This document shows positions 1-11,800 of a stretch of 64,000 nt of DNA, in pieces. Source of the stretch: Trichopria drosophilae (Eukaryota; Arthropoda; Insecta; Hymenoptera; Diapriidae); NCBI GenBank assembly GCA_030407085.1, contig CM059582.1, forward strand, positions 90,756,501 to 90,820,500, given 5' to 3'. The notes beneath the pieces were generated by a model. That model was not told the origin of the DNA and ran no database searches. It worked only from the letters and a program-made list of their open reading frames with translations. Every line of letters starts with the position of its first letter. Positions within the stretch are counted from its first letter, which is position 1. The position numbers and the translations under genes were made by a program.

Positions 1-1230
1 TTATCGAAAGTTACTAGATCCAGCCCGCCTCGATATACAAAATCCTTTAAAGGGTATGTGATTTTTTTGCAATCGGTTTCAAACGTTTGCGATTCGTTTG
101 CGAATTGAGAAAATATAGCAATCTCCCGAATATCATAATAAATAATGCGAAACTAAACGAATTATAGAAAGTTACTAGATCCAGCCCGCCTCGATATATA
201 AAATCCTTTAAAAGGTATGCGATTTTTTTGCAATCGGTTTCAAACGTTTGCGAATTGAGAAACTATAGCAATCTCCCGAATATCATAATAAATAATGCGA
301 AAATAAACGAATTATCGAAAGTTGCTAGACCCAGCCCGCCTCGATATACAAAATCCTTAAAAAGGTTTGCGATTTTTTTGCAATCGGTCTCAAACGTTTG
401 CGAAGTGAGAAAATACAACAATCTCTCGAATATCATAATAAATAAGGCGAAAATAAACGAATTATCGAAAGTTACTAGATCCAGCCCGCCTCGATATATA
501 AAATCCTTTAAAAGGTATGCGATTTTTTTGCAATCGGTTTCAAACGTTTGCGAATTGAGAAAATATAGCAATCTCCCGAATATCATAATAAATAATGCGA
601 AAATAAACGAATTATCGAAAGTTGCTAGACCCAGCCCGCCTCGATATACAAAATCCTTAAAAAGGTTTGCGATTTTTTTGCAATCGGTCTCAAACGTTTG
701 CGAAGTGAGAAAATACAACAATCTCTCGAATATCATAATAAATAAGGCGAAAATAAACGAATTATCGAAAGTTACTATATCCAGCCCGCCTCGATATACA
801 AAATCCTTTAAAAGGTATGCGATTTTTTTGCAATCGGTTTCAAACGTTTGCGATTCGTTTGCGAATTGAGAAAATATAGCAATCTCCCGAATATCATAAT
901 AAATAATGCGAAAATAAACGAATTATCGAAAGTTGCTAGACCCAGCCCGCCTCGATATACAAAATCCTTTCAAAGGTTTGCGATTTTTTTGCAATCGGTC
1001 TCAAACGTTTGCGATTCGTTTGCGAATTGAGAAAATATAGCAATCTCCCGAATATCATAATAAATAATGCGAAAATAAACGAATTATCGAAAGTTACTAG
1101 ATCTAGCCCGCCTCGATATACAAAATCCTTTAAAAGGTTTGCGATTTTTTTGCATTCGGTCTCAAACGTTTGCGATTCGTTTGCGAATTGAGATAATATA
1201 TCAATCTCCCGAATATCATAATAAATAATG
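1..1230 (+). repeat. Satellite array, block 1 (150/161-bp monomers)
   Basis: Head-to-tail AT-rich monomers are visible by eye. Each contains the landmarks CTCCCGAATATCATAATAAA, ACGAATTATCGAAAGTTACT, CCAGCCCGCCTCGATATA, a T7 tract (GCGATTTTTTTGC) and AAACGTTTGCGA. The two monomer lengths are 150 and 161 bp; the longer carries a second copy of an 11-bp unit ending CGTTTGCGA. Between about 240 and 840 the monomers form an alternating dimer of two 150-bp types. The window starts inside the array, so its left end is unseen. Open frames on both strands arise because 150 is a multiple of three. Confidence 0.97.
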
Positions 1231-1234
1231 TATG

Positions 1235-1390
1235 GAATGTCGATTTGCAAGCATTTAGCACATCCAGGACGTAAATTGTTATAGACATTTTCGGTATTTA
1301 TAGGGCTATTTTCAACTTGAATGTATAAATTTGCACTTAGGCAACCTAAATTCCAATGCATTTTGAGGCATTTCCATTATCATTCCCAAA
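1235..1390 (+). repeat. Direct repeat unit 1 (copy A)
   Basis: About 150 bp containing CCAGGACGTAAATTGTTATA, a shared CGGTATTTATAG stretch, TTTGCACTTAGGC and ATTCCAATGCATT. It recurs with small differences at 1955-2105, about 720 bp downstream. The origin is unknown. Confidence 0.8.
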
Positions 1391-1490
1391 TTTGTATATC
1401 ACATATTGGTATCTTTGCGGACGGTCCGCATAGTTTTGTATACGAATTGGGCACTTCGCGGACTTCAATTCGAATGCAAATGCACTTCCA

Positions 1491-1726
1491 GGCAAAGTGC
1501 AATGGAAGTTAAATATTTACATCATACTTATGACATTGTCGGTCACTCCGTAAACTACATATTAATTCCATTTGAACTTTACGGAGGTTCCTTGAAGTAT
1601 TATATATAAGAATTTGGCTCTTCGCGGACATAACTTTGAATACAAATGTACGACTTTTTGCTGATTGCCAATGTCATAAGTATGATTTAAATATTTAAGG
1701 GCCGTTAACTTCCATTGCACTTTGCC
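1491..1726. repeat. Inverted repeat / foldback (copy A)
   Basis: The left arm at about 1491-1539 (starting GGCAAAGTGCAATGGAAGTT) is the reverse complement of about 1668-1726 (ending TTCCATTGCACTTTGCC), with a small indel around GGGCCG in the right arm. A shorter inner pair, CTCCGTAAA and TTTACGGAG, lies in the loop. It could be a MITE-like remnant; no coding content was seen. Confidence 0.75.
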
Positions 1727-1954
1727 GACGATCCTCTGTATTTTACATGTGAATTGGACCTTTGATGATAATGTAATGTAATTAAATTATTTGTGAATAT
1801 CGTCAAAGTTCTTATGCAAGCACTGATTGATTTGTTTTTAGGAGAAAAAAAAAGTAGAAAAATTCAAAAACGTCCCAGAAAATATTAATTTAGAGTGTAT
1901 TGTAGTATAAGCTGCAGGATGACTTACAAACTGTAGTAGAACATTATTTGGGCT

Positions 1955-2105
1955 GAATGACGATTAGCAAGCCTTGAGCACTTCCAGGACGTAAATTGTT
2001 ATATACATTTACGGTATTTATAGAGCTATTTTGAAACCTGAATGTAAATTTGCACTTAGGCGACATAAATTCCAATGCATTATGAGGCATTTCCAGTGCC
2101 ATTCC
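1955..2105 (+). repeat. Direct repeat unit 2 (copy A)
   Basis: Second copy of the unit at 1235-1390, with the same order of landmarks (CCAGGACGTAAATTGTTATA, then TTTGCACTTAGGC, then GAGGCATTTCCA) and scattered substitutions. The two units suggest an older duplication or two terminal repeats of one element; I could not decide between these. Confidence 0.8.
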
Positions 2106-2435
2106 CAAAATATATCAAGCTACTCAGAATTTTAAAGACACAAGCTCATATTTATTGCGGTATCTCCGGGACCATAATTATAATTTACTACATATATTTT
2201 TTTTAACAATTCTTAAAATTCTTATCAGTAGACCTTAAATTTCTGTGAAATATGAGACAATGAATTATAGGGATTTACATGGATTTTTGTCACTGATTGG
2301 CACCTTCGCGGACATTTTTGCAAGTTTGCAGACGGTCAACAAACTTCGAAATCACGCCATATGAAATCTTGGCTCATTATTGTTTAATATTTATTTTTAC
2401 GAGTGCCGTTTTTCAGTTATTTTGAAAATACGGCG

Positions 2436-2868
2436 GCTTGGTGGAAAATCATATCACCTTGCAAACTCGTTTTAAAACATACCACGTCGCAAACTCATTT
2501 TAAAACATACCATCTCGCCTAAGAATTTATAACATACCGTCTCGACGAAAGGTTTTTTTCTTCTATTTTAACTCGGTGATTCTGGTAAGAAACAAAGGAT
2601 GCCATAGGTAAAGAGTTATTTATATTATAAATGTAAATAACTCTTGTAATGTAAATAAATTTTTACCCATAGCCTCCTTTGTTTCTTACCAGAATTACCA
2701 ACCTAAAATGGAAGAAAAAAAAACTTTTTTCGAGATGGTATGTTTTAAAACTCTTACGCGGGATGGTATTCTTTAGAACGATTTCCAGAGATCGTATGTT
2801 TTAAAACCCTTTCGCGAGATAGTATGTTTTAAAACGAGTTCGCGAGGTGGTATGATTTTCCACCAAGC
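2436..2868. mobile_element. Foldback (MITE-like) element, copy A
   Basis: The whole 433-bp stretch is a long imperfect palindrome. It starts GCTTGGTGGAAAATCATA and ends with the complementary TATGATTTTCCACCAAGC. Each arm contains short internal repeats built on GTTTTAAAACATACCA(T/C). The inner arms pair through GGTAAGAAACAAAGGAT and CCTTTGTTTCTTACC around an AT-rich loop near 2620-2660. It has no coding capacity. Long terminal inverted repeats with subterminal repeats fit a foldback or MITE-type non-autonomous DNA transposon; the superfamily cannot be assigned. Confidence 0.8.
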
Positions 2869-3632
2869 TGACGAATACTTGAAAATATAAGAACCCACGC
2901 CAATACAAATAAAGGTTAATAAATGAAAGCCATGAAATATTTGCATATTGTTTCATAATAGGTACTAATGGATTTCTACAATTTTTTATTAATTTAATTA
3001 TTATTTCATGCTAAATTAGTGTAGAAAAATTTATTTTATATTCAGAAGGTGTTTGCCGTTTTTGGGGATAGAAACATTTGTATCAGCAGAGATGTAGTAA
3101 CAAAAATTTTAATCAAAATAAAACCCTATCAAAATTTGTTTGTTAATAAGTACCTTTACCTTACTTCTGACAAGTATGTATAAAAAAATGTTCAAGCTAT
3201 ACACAGGATATCCATTAACTCTCGGACCGGGCTAATAACTTAATACAGAAAATTTTGGTTCGAAAAACGGCGAAACACGTGAAACGATTTTTCAAAAATC
3301 TATCTTTTTTGGAGGTGTGCGAAGTGGGCCAAGAGGGGATCGAAAATCTTAAATGGCAACAGAGGTCGCGTGGGGAATCATTTGAAATGGTTTTTCGAGA
3401 CGAATACAAAATCCTAGGCATAGAGAGCACTACAGTCATTTTTGTCAAAATGGTTTCATTTGAAACTTTTTGGAAGAAATAAAATGGTTGTAAACGTTGC
3501 AATAATGTTAAATATTATCTGTTACCGTTAGCATAACCTGATATGTACGGCGTGGAGATCGCACGAGCAGATTTACATATCTTCGGGGTGCTTGATTTAC
3601 TTGAGTTCTCTTGCCTCTCACTTGACCGTTTA

Positions 3633-3815
3633 TCATTCACAACAAATGCTCAAAATATCTGCTTTCCTCGGCATTTCAACGGTTATTGTATCAATTTCGT
3701 TACTTATCCGTTGTTTCAAATCGTCAATGTTGACAGGTCTTGTTTTGCAAACTAATTTTGTCAAGTAGCTCCACAGAAACTAATGAAGAGGTGTCAAGCC
3801 GCGAGATCTCGGTGG
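3633..3815 (-). pseudogene. Mariner-like (DDE) transposase C-terminal fragment, copy A
   Basis: Reading the minus strand from 3815 to the stop at 3633 gives about 60 codons that begin PPRSRGLTPLH, then a stop (TAG) in place of the aspartate expected there, then FLWSYLTKLV, TRPVNIDDLKQRI and ending ICCE. The pattern PPRSPDLTPLDFFLWGYLK is the C-terminal signature of a large insect mariner/IS630-type transposase group (family knowledge). The third catalytic acidic residue lies in or near this segment in the family and is not intact here. The N-terminal helix-turn-helix and most of the catalytic core are absent, so this is a 5'-truncated dead copy. ACAGGATATCCATTAACTC near 3206 could be its downstream end. 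Confidence 0.7.
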
Positions 3816-3831
3816 ACACGCGATTTACCAC

Positions 3832-6220
3832 GTCGCGAATTTGAGAAAATATATCAATCTCCAGAATATCATAATAAATAATGCGAAAATAAACGAATTA
3901 TCGAAAGTTACTAGATGCAGCCCGCCTCGATATACAAAATCCTTTCAAAGGTTTGCGATTTTTTTGCAATCGGTCTCAAACGTTTGCGATTCGTTTGCGA
4001 AGTGAGAAAATACAACAATCTCCTGAATATCATAATAAATAATGCGAAAATAAACGAATTATCGAAAGTTACTAGATCCAGCCCGCCTCGATATATAAAA
4101 TCCTTTAAAAGGTATGCGATTTTTTTGCAATCGGTTTCAAACGTTTGCGAATTGAGAAACTATAGCAATCTCCCGAATATCATAATAAATAATGCGAAAA
4201 TAAACGAATTATCGAAAGTTGCTAGACCCAGCCCGCCTCGATATACAAAATCCTTAAAAAGGTTTGCGATTTTTTTGCAATCGGTCTCAAACGTTTGCGA
4301 AGTGAGAAAATACAACAATCTCTCGAATATCATAATAAATAAGGCGAAAATAAACGAATTATCGAAAGTTACTAGATCCAGCCCGCCTCGATATACAAAA
4401 TCCTTTAAAAGGTATGCGATTTTTTTGCAATCGGTTTCAAACGTTTGCGAATTGAGAAAATATACCAATCTCCAGAATATCATAATAAATAATGCGAAAA
4501 TAAACGAATTATCGAAAGATACTAGATGCAGCCGCCTTGATATACAAAATCCTTTCAAAGGTTTGCGATTTTTTTGCAATCGGTCTCAAACGTTTGCGAT
4601 TCGTTTGCGAATTGAGAAAATATATCAATCTTCTGAATATCATAATAAATAATACGAAAATAAACGAATTATCGAAAGTTACTAGACCCAGCCCGCCTCG
4701 ATATACAAAATCCTTTAAAAGGTTTGCGATTTTTTTGCAATCGGTCTCAAACGTTTGCGATTCGTTTGCGAATTGAGAAAATATAGCAATCTCCCGAATA
4801 TCATAATAAATAATGCGAAAATAAACGAATTATCGAAAGTTACTAGATCCAGCCCGCCTCGATATACAAAATCCTTTAAAGGGTATGTGATTTTTTTGCA
4901 ATCGGTTTCAAACGTTTGCGATTCGTTTGCGAATTGAGAAAATATAGCAATCTCCCGAATATCATAATAAATAATGCGAAACTAAACGAATTATCGAAAG
5001 TTACTAGATCCAGCCCGCCTCGATATACAAAATCCTTTAAAGGGTATGTGATTTTTTTGCAATCGGTTTCAAACGTTTGCGATTCGTTTGCGAATTGAGA
5101 AAATATAGCAATCTCCCGAATATCATAATAAATAATGCGAAACTAAACGAATTATAGAAAGTTACTAGATCCAGCCCGCCTCGATATATAAAATCCTTTA
5201 AAAGGTATGCGATTTTTTTGCAATCGGTTTCAAACGTTTGCGAATTGAGAAACTATAGCAATCTCCCGAATATCATAATAAATAATGCGAAAATAAACGA
5301 ATTATCGAAAGTTGCTAGACCCAGCCCGCCTCGATATACAAAATCCTTAAAAAGGTTTGCGATTTTTTTGCAATCGGTCTCAAACGTTTGCGAAGTGAGA
5401 AAATACAACAATCTCTCGAATATCATAATAAATAAGGCGAAAATAAACGAATTATCGAAAGTTACTAGATCCAGCCCGCCTCGATATATAAAATCCTTTA
5501 AAAGGTATGCGATTTTTTTGCAATCGGTTTCAAACGTTTGCGAATTGAGAAAATATAGCAATCTCCCGAATATCATAATAAATAATGCGAAAATAAACGA
5601 ATTATCGAAAGTTGCTAGACCCAGCCCGCCTCGATATACAAAATCCTTAAAAAGGTTTGCGATTTTTTTGCAATCGGTCTCAAACGTTTGCGAAGTGAGA
5701 AAATACAACAATCTCTCGAATATCATAATAAATAAGGCGAAAATAAACGAATTATCGAAAGTTACTATATCCAGCCCGCCTCGATATACAAAATCCTTTA
5801 AAAGGTATGCGATTTTTTTGCAATCGGTTTCAAACGTTTGCGATTCGTTTGCGAATTGCGAAAATATAGCAATCTCCCGAATATCATAATAAATAATGCG
5901 AAAATAAACGAATTATCGAAAGTTGCTAGACCCAGCCCGCCTCGATATACAAAATCCTTTCAAAGGTTTGCGATTTTTTTGCAATCGGTCTCAAACGTTT
6001 GCGATTCGTTTGCGAATTGAGAAAATATAGCAATCTCCCGAATATCATAATAAATAATGCGAAAATAAACGAATTATCGAAAGTTACTAGATCTAGCCCG
6101 CCTCGATATACAAAATCCTTTAAAAGGTTTGCGATTTTTTTGCATTCGGTCTCAAACGTTTGCGATTCGTTTGCGAATTGAAATAATATATCAATCTCCC
6201 GAATATCATAATAAATAATG
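3832..6220 (+). repeat. Satellite array, block 2
   Basis: Same monomer family and orientation as block 1. Several consecutive 161-bp monomers at about 4600-5100 carry a variant AAAGGGTATGTG in place of AAAAGGTATGCG. From 4991 onward the sequence repeats the window start with a 4,990-bp offset. Mixed 150- and 161-bp units are present. Confidence 0.97.
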
Positions 6221-6224
6221 TATG

Positions 6225-6380
6225 GAATGTCGATTTGCAAGCATTTAGCACATCCAGGACGTAAATTGTTATAGACATTTTCGGTATTTATAGGGCTATT
6301 TTCAACTTGAATGTATAAATTTGCACTTAGGCAACCTAAATTCCAATGCATTTTGAGGCATTTCCATTATCATTCCCAAA
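6225..6380 (+). repeat. Direct repeat unit 1 (copy B)
   Basis: Same as 1235-1390, shifted by 4,990 bp; it pairs with 6945-7095. Confidence 0.8.
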
Positions 6381-6480
6381 TTTGTATATCACATATTGGT
6401 ATCTTTGCGGACGGTCCGCATAGTTTTGTATACGAATTGGGCACTTCGCGGACTTCAATTCGAATGCAAATGCACTTCCA

Positions 6481-6716
6481 GGCAAAGTGCAATGGAAGTT
6501 AAATATTTACATCATACTTATGACATTGTCGGTCACTCCGTAAACTACATATTAATTCCATTTGAACTTTACGGAGGTTCCTTGAAGTATTATATATAAG
6601 AATTTGGCTCTTCGCGGACATAACTTTGAATACAAATGTACGACTTTTTGCTGATTGCCAATGTCATAAGTATGATTTAAATATTTAAGGGCCGTTAACT
6701 TCCATTGCACTTTGCC
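6481..6716. repeat. Inverted repeat / foldback (copy B)
   Basis: Duplicate of 1491-1726, with the same arms around GGCAAAGTGCAATGGAAGTT. Confidence 0.75.
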
Positions 6717-6944
6717 GACGATCCTCTGTATTTTACATGTGAATTGGACCTTTGATGATAATGTAATGTAATTAAATTATTTGTGAATATCGTCAAAGTT
6801 CTTATGCAAGCACTGATTGATTTGTTTTTAGGAGAAAAAAAAAGTAGAAAAATTCAAAAACGTCCCAGAAAATATTAATTTAGAGTGTATTGTAGTATAA
6901 GCTGCAGGATGACTTACAAACTGTAGTAGAACATTATTTGGGCT

Positions 6945-7095
6945 GAATGACGATTAGCAAGCCTTGAGCACTTCCAGGACGTAAATTGTTATATACATTT
7001 ACGGTATTTATAGAGCTATTTTGAAACCTGAATGTAAATTTGCACTTAGGCGACATAAATTCCAATGCATTATGAGGCATTTCCAGTGCCATTCC
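6945..7095 (+). repeat. Direct repeat unit 2 (copy B)
   Basis: Duplicate of 1955-2105. Confidence 0.8.
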
Positions 7096-7425
7096 CAAAA
7101 TATATCAAGCTACTCAGAATTTTAAAGACACAAGCTCATATTTATTGCGGTATCTCCGGGACCATAATTATAATTTACTACATATATTTTTTTTAACAAT
7201 TCTTAAAATTCTTATCAGTAGACCTTAAATTTCTGTGAAATATGAGACAATGAATTATAGGGATTTACATGGATTTTTGTCACTGATTGGCACCTTCGCG
7301 GACATTTTTGCAAGTTTGCAGACGGTCAACAAACTTCGAAATCACGCCATATGAAATCTTGGCTCATTATTGTTTAATATTTATTTTTACGAGTGCCGTT
7401 TTTCAGTTATTTTGAAAATACGGCG

Positions 7426-7858
7426 GCTTGGTGGAAAATCATATCACCTTGCAAACTCGTTTTAAAACATACCACGTCGCAAACTCATTTTAAAACATAC
7501 CATCTCGCCTAAGAATTTATAACATACCGTCTCGACGAAAGGTTTTTTTCTTCTATTTTAACTCGGTGATTCTGGTAAGAAACAAAGGATGCCATAGGTA
7601 AAGAGTTATTTATATTATAAATGTAAATAACTCTTGTAATGTAAATAAATTTTTACCCATAGCCTCCTTTGTTTCTTACCAGAATTACCAACCTAAAATG
7701 GAAGAAAAAAAAACTTTTTTCGAGATGGTATGTTTTAAAACTCTTACGCGGGATGGTATTCTTTAGAACGATTTCCAGAGATCGTATGTTTTAAAACCCT
7801 TTCGCGAGATAGTATGTTTTAAAACGAGTTCGCGAGGTGGTATGATTTTCCACCAAGC
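7426..7858. mobile_element. Foldback (MITE-like) element, copy B
   Basis: Duplicate of the 433-bp palindrome at 2436-2868. It keeps the same outer GCTTGGTGG/CCACCAAGC termini and inner GGTAAGAAACAAAGGAT arm. It was duplicated with its surroundings, not transposed independently. Confidence 0.8.
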
Positions 7859-8622
7859 TGACGAATACTTGAAAATATAAGAACCCACGCCAATACAAAT
7901 AAAGGTTAATAAATGAAAGCCATGAAATATTTGCATATTGTTTCATAATAGGTACTAATGGATTTCTACAATTTTTTATTAATTTAATTATTATTTCATG
8001 CTAAATTAGTGTAGAAAAATTTATTTTATATTCAGAAGGTGTTTGCCGTTTTTGGGGATAGAAACATTTGTATCAGCAGAGATGTAGTAACAAAAATTTT
8101 AATCAAAATAAAACCCTATCAAAATTTGTTTGTTAATAAGTACCTTTACCTTACTTCTGACAAGTATGTATAAAAAAATATTCAAGCTATACACAGGATA
8201 TCCATTAACTCTCGGACCGGGCTAATAACTTAATACAGAAAATTTTGGTTCGAAAAACGGCGAAACACGTGAAACGATTTTTCAAAAATCTATCTTTTTT
8301 GGAGGTGTGCGAAGTGGGCCAAGAGGGGATCGAAAATCTTAAATGGCAACAGAGGTCGCGTGGGGAATCATTTGAAATGGTTTTTCGAGACGAATACAAA
8401 ATCCTAGGCATAGAGAGCACTACAGTCATTTTTGTCAAAATGGTTTCATTTGAAACTTTTTGGAAGAAATAAAATGGTTGTAAACGTTGCAATAATGTTA
8501 AATATTATCTGTTACCGTTAGCATAACCTGATATGTACGGCGTGGAGATCGCACGAGCAGATTTACATATCTTCGGGGTGCTTGATTTACTTGAGTTCTC
8601 TTGCCTCTCACTTGACCGTTTA

Positions 8623-8805
8623 TCATTCACAACAAATGCTCAAAATATCTGCTTTCCTCGGCATTTCAACGGTTATTGTATCAATTTCGTTACTTATCCG
8701 TTGTTTCAAATCGTCAATGTTGACAGGTCTTGTTTTGCAAACTAATTTTGTCAAGTAGCTCCACAGAAACTAATGAAGAGGTGTCAAGCCGCGAGATCTC
8801 GGTGG
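8623..8805 (-). pseudogene. Mariner-like transposase C-terminal fragment, copy B
   Basis: Duplicate of 3633-3815 with the same TAG stop in the same place, so the gene was already dead before the 4,990-bp duplication. Confidence 0.7.
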
Positions 8806-8821
8806 ACACGCGATTTACCAC

Positions 8822-11800
8822 GTCGCGAATTTGAGAAAATATATCAATCTCCAGAATATCATAATAAATAATGCGAAAATAAACGAATTATCGAAAGTTA
8901 CTAGATGCAGCCCGCCTCGATATACAAAATCCTTTCAAAGGTTTGCGATTTTTTTGCAATCGGTCTCAAACGTTTGCGATTCGTTTGCGAAGTGAGAAAA
9001 TACAACAATCTCCTGAATATCATAATAAATAATGCGAAAATAAACGAATTATCGAAAGTTACTAGATCCAGCCCGCCTCGATATATAAAATCCTTTAAAA
9101 GGTATGCGATTTTTTTGCAATCGGTTTCAAACGTTTGCGAATTGAGAAACTATAGCAATCTCCCGAATATCATAATAAATAATGCGAAAATAAACGAATT
9201 ATCGAAAGTTGCTAGACCCAGCCCGCCTCGATATACAAAATCCTTAAAAAGGTTTGCGATTTTTTTGCAATCGGTCTCAAACGTTTGCGAAGTGAGAAAA
9301 TACAACAATCTCTCGAATATCATAATAAATAAGGCGAAAATAAACGAATTATCGAAAGTTACTAGATCCAGCCCGCCTCGATATACAAAATCCTTAAAAA
9401 GGTTTGCGATTTTTTTGCAATCGGTCTCAAACGTTTGCGAAGTGAGAAAATACAACAATCTCTCGAATATCATAATAAATAAGGCGAAAATAAACGAATT
9501 ATCGAAAGTTACTATATCCAGCCGCCTCGATATACAAAATCCTTTCAAAGGTTTGCGATTTTTTTGCAATCGGTCTCAAACGTTTGCGATTCGTTTGCGA
9601 ATTGAGAAAATATATCAATCTTCTGAATATCATAATAAATAATGCGAAAATAAACGAATTATCGAAAGTTACTAGATCCAGCCCGCCTCGATATACAAAA
9701 TCCTTTAAAGGGTATGTGATTTTTTTGCAATCGGTTTCAAACGTTTGCGATTCGTTTGCGAATTGAGAAAATATAGCAATCTCCCGAATATCATAATAAA
9801 TAATGCGAAAATAAACGAATTATCGAAAGTTACTAGATCCAGCCCGCCTCGATATACAAAATCCTTTAAAGGGTATGTGATTTTTTTGCAATCGGTTTCA
9901 AACGTTTGCGATTCGTTTGCGAATTGAGAAAATATAGCAATCTCCCGAATATCATAATAAATAATGCGAAACTAAACGAATTATCGAAAGTTACTAGATC
10001 CAGCCCGCCTCGATATACAAAATCCTTTAAAGGGTATGTGATTTTTTTGCAATCGGTTTCAAACGTTTGCGATTCGTTTGCGAATTGAGAAAATATAGCA
10101 ATCTCCCGAATATCATAATAAATAATGCGAAAATAAACGAATTATCGAAAGTTGCTAGACCCAGCCCGCCTCGATATACAAAATCCTTAAAAAGGTTTGC
10201 GATTTTTTTGCAATCGGTCTCAAACGTTTGCGAAGTGAGAAAATACAACAATCTCTCGAATATCATAATAAATAAGGCGAAAATAAACGAATTATCGAAA
10301 GTTACAAGATCCAGCCCGCCTCGATATATAAAATCCTTTAAAAGGTATGCGATTTTTTTGCAATCGGTTTCAAACGTTTGCGAATTGAGAAAATATAGCA
10401 ATCTCCCGAATATCATAATAAATAATGCGAAAATAAACGAATTATCGAAAGTTGCTAGACCCAGCCCGCCTCGATATACAAAATCCTTAAAAAGGTTTGC
10501 GATTTTTTTGCAATCGGTCTCAAACGTTTGCGAAGTGAGAAAATACAACAATCTCTCGAATATCATAATAAATAAGGCGAAAATAAACGAATTATCGAAA
10601 GTTACTAGATCCAGCCCGCCTCGATATACAAAATCCTTTAAAAGGTATGCGATTTTTTTGCAATCGGTTTCAAACGTTTGCGATTCGTTTGCGAATTGAG
10701 AAAATATAGCAATCTCCCGAATATCATAATAAATAATGCGAAACTAAACGAATTATAGAAAGTTACTAGATCCAGCCCGCCTCGATATATAAAATCCTTT
10801 AAAAGGTATGCGATTTTTTTGCAATCGGTTTCAAACGTTTGCGAATTGAGAAACTATAGCAATCTCCCGAATATCATAATAAATAATGCGAAAATAAACG
10901 AATTATCGAAAGTTGCTAGACCCAGCCCGCCTCGATATACAAAATCCTTAAAAAGGTTTGCGATTTTTTTGCAATCGGTCTCAAACGTTTGCGAAGTGAG
11001 AAAATACAACAATCTCTCGAATATCATAATAAATAAGGCGAAAATAAACGAATTATCGAAAGTTACTATATCCAGCCCGCCTCGATATACAAAATCCTTA
11101 AAAAGGTTTGCGATTTTTTTGCAATCGGTCTCAAACGTTTGCGAAGTGAGAAAATACAACAATCTCTCGAATATCATAATAAATAAGGCGAAAATAAACG
11201 AATTATCGAAAGTTACTAGATCCAGCCCGCCTCGATATATAAAATCCTTTAAAAGGTATGCGATTTTTTTGCAATCGGTTTCAAACGTTTGCGAATTGAG
11301 AAAATATAGCAATCTCCCGAATATCATAATAAATAATGCGAAAATAAACGAATTATCGAAAGTTGCTAGACCCAGCCCGCCTCGATATACAAAATCCTTT
11401 CAAAGGTTTGCGATTTTTTTGCAATCGGTCTCAAACGTTTGCGAAGTGAGAAAATACAACAATCTCTCGAATATCATAATAAATAAGGCGAAAATAAACG
11501 AATTATCGAAAGTTACTAGATCCAGCCCGCCTCGATATACAAAATCCTTTAAAGGGTATGTGATTTTTTTGCAATCGGTTTCAAACGTTTGCGATTCGTT
11601 TGCGAATTGAGAAAATATAGCAATCTCCCGAATATCATAATAAATAATGCGAAACTAAACGAATTATCGAAAGTTACTAGATCCAGCCCGCCTCGATATA
11701 TAAAATCCTTTAAAAGGTATGCGATTTTTTTGCAATCGGTTTCAAACGTTTGCGAATTGAGAAAATATAGCAATCTCCCGAATATCATAATAAATAATGC

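Larger units (their letters stand above)
1231..3831. other. Non-satellite segment inside the array, copy A
   Basis: A 2.6-kb AT-rich block with no satellite similarity splits the array. It holds a direct repeat (1235-1390 and 1955-2105), an inverted repeat (1491-1726), a 433-bp foldback element (2436-2868) and a dead mariner-like transposase fragment (3633-3815). An almost identical copy lies 4,990 bp downstream. The satellite on the left stops at ...AATAAATAATG and on the right resumes with CGAATTTGAGAAAATATATC, about 45 bp earlier in the monomer, so the same monomer segment flanks both sides. No intact gene was recognised. It looks like a composite of old mobile elements amplified together with the satellite. 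Confidence 0.85.
6221..8821. other. Non-satellite segment inside the array, copy B
   Basis: Second copy of the 1231-3831 segment, offset by 4,990 bp. By eye the two copies differ at only a few positions; for example the A copy has ATGTTCAAGC near 3188 where the B copy has ATATTCAAGC near 8178. It carries the same direct repeats (6225-6380 and 6945-7095), inverted repeat (6481-6716), foldback (7426-7858) and transposase fragment (8623-8805). Confidence 0.9.
1..10088 (+). repeat. 4,990-bp higher-order tandem duplication
   Basis: Position 1 onward matches position 4991 onward. The match runs through satellite, the whole 2.6-kb segment and more satellite up to about 5098 / 10088. Offsets measured at several landmarks are all 4,990 bp. 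The copies differ by a few substitutions in unique sequence and by one patch of satellite at about 4390-4700 versus 9380-9690, where monomer types were exchanged. Downstream of about 10088 the similarity falls back to ordinary monomer similarity and the 2.6-kb segment is not repeated a third time in the window. Confidence 0.92.

Noticed and set aside
228..869. Long repeated plus-strand open frames in the satellite as a protein-coding gene family
   Set aside because: They start with TTG, repeat every 150 or 161 bp, are mirrored by open frames on the other strand, and close wherever a 161-bp unit breaks the frame. This is what periodic non-coding DNA produces.
936..1361. Minus-strand 141-codon frame running from the 2.6-kb segment into the satellite
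   Set aside because: It crosses the junction between unrelated sequences and has no recognisable domain; it is present in copy B only through the duplication.
3215..3502. 95-codon minus-strand and 75-codon plus-strand frames in the 2.6-kb segment
   Set aside because: They overlap each other, show no domain, and probably lie in the non-coding end of the mariner-like remnant.
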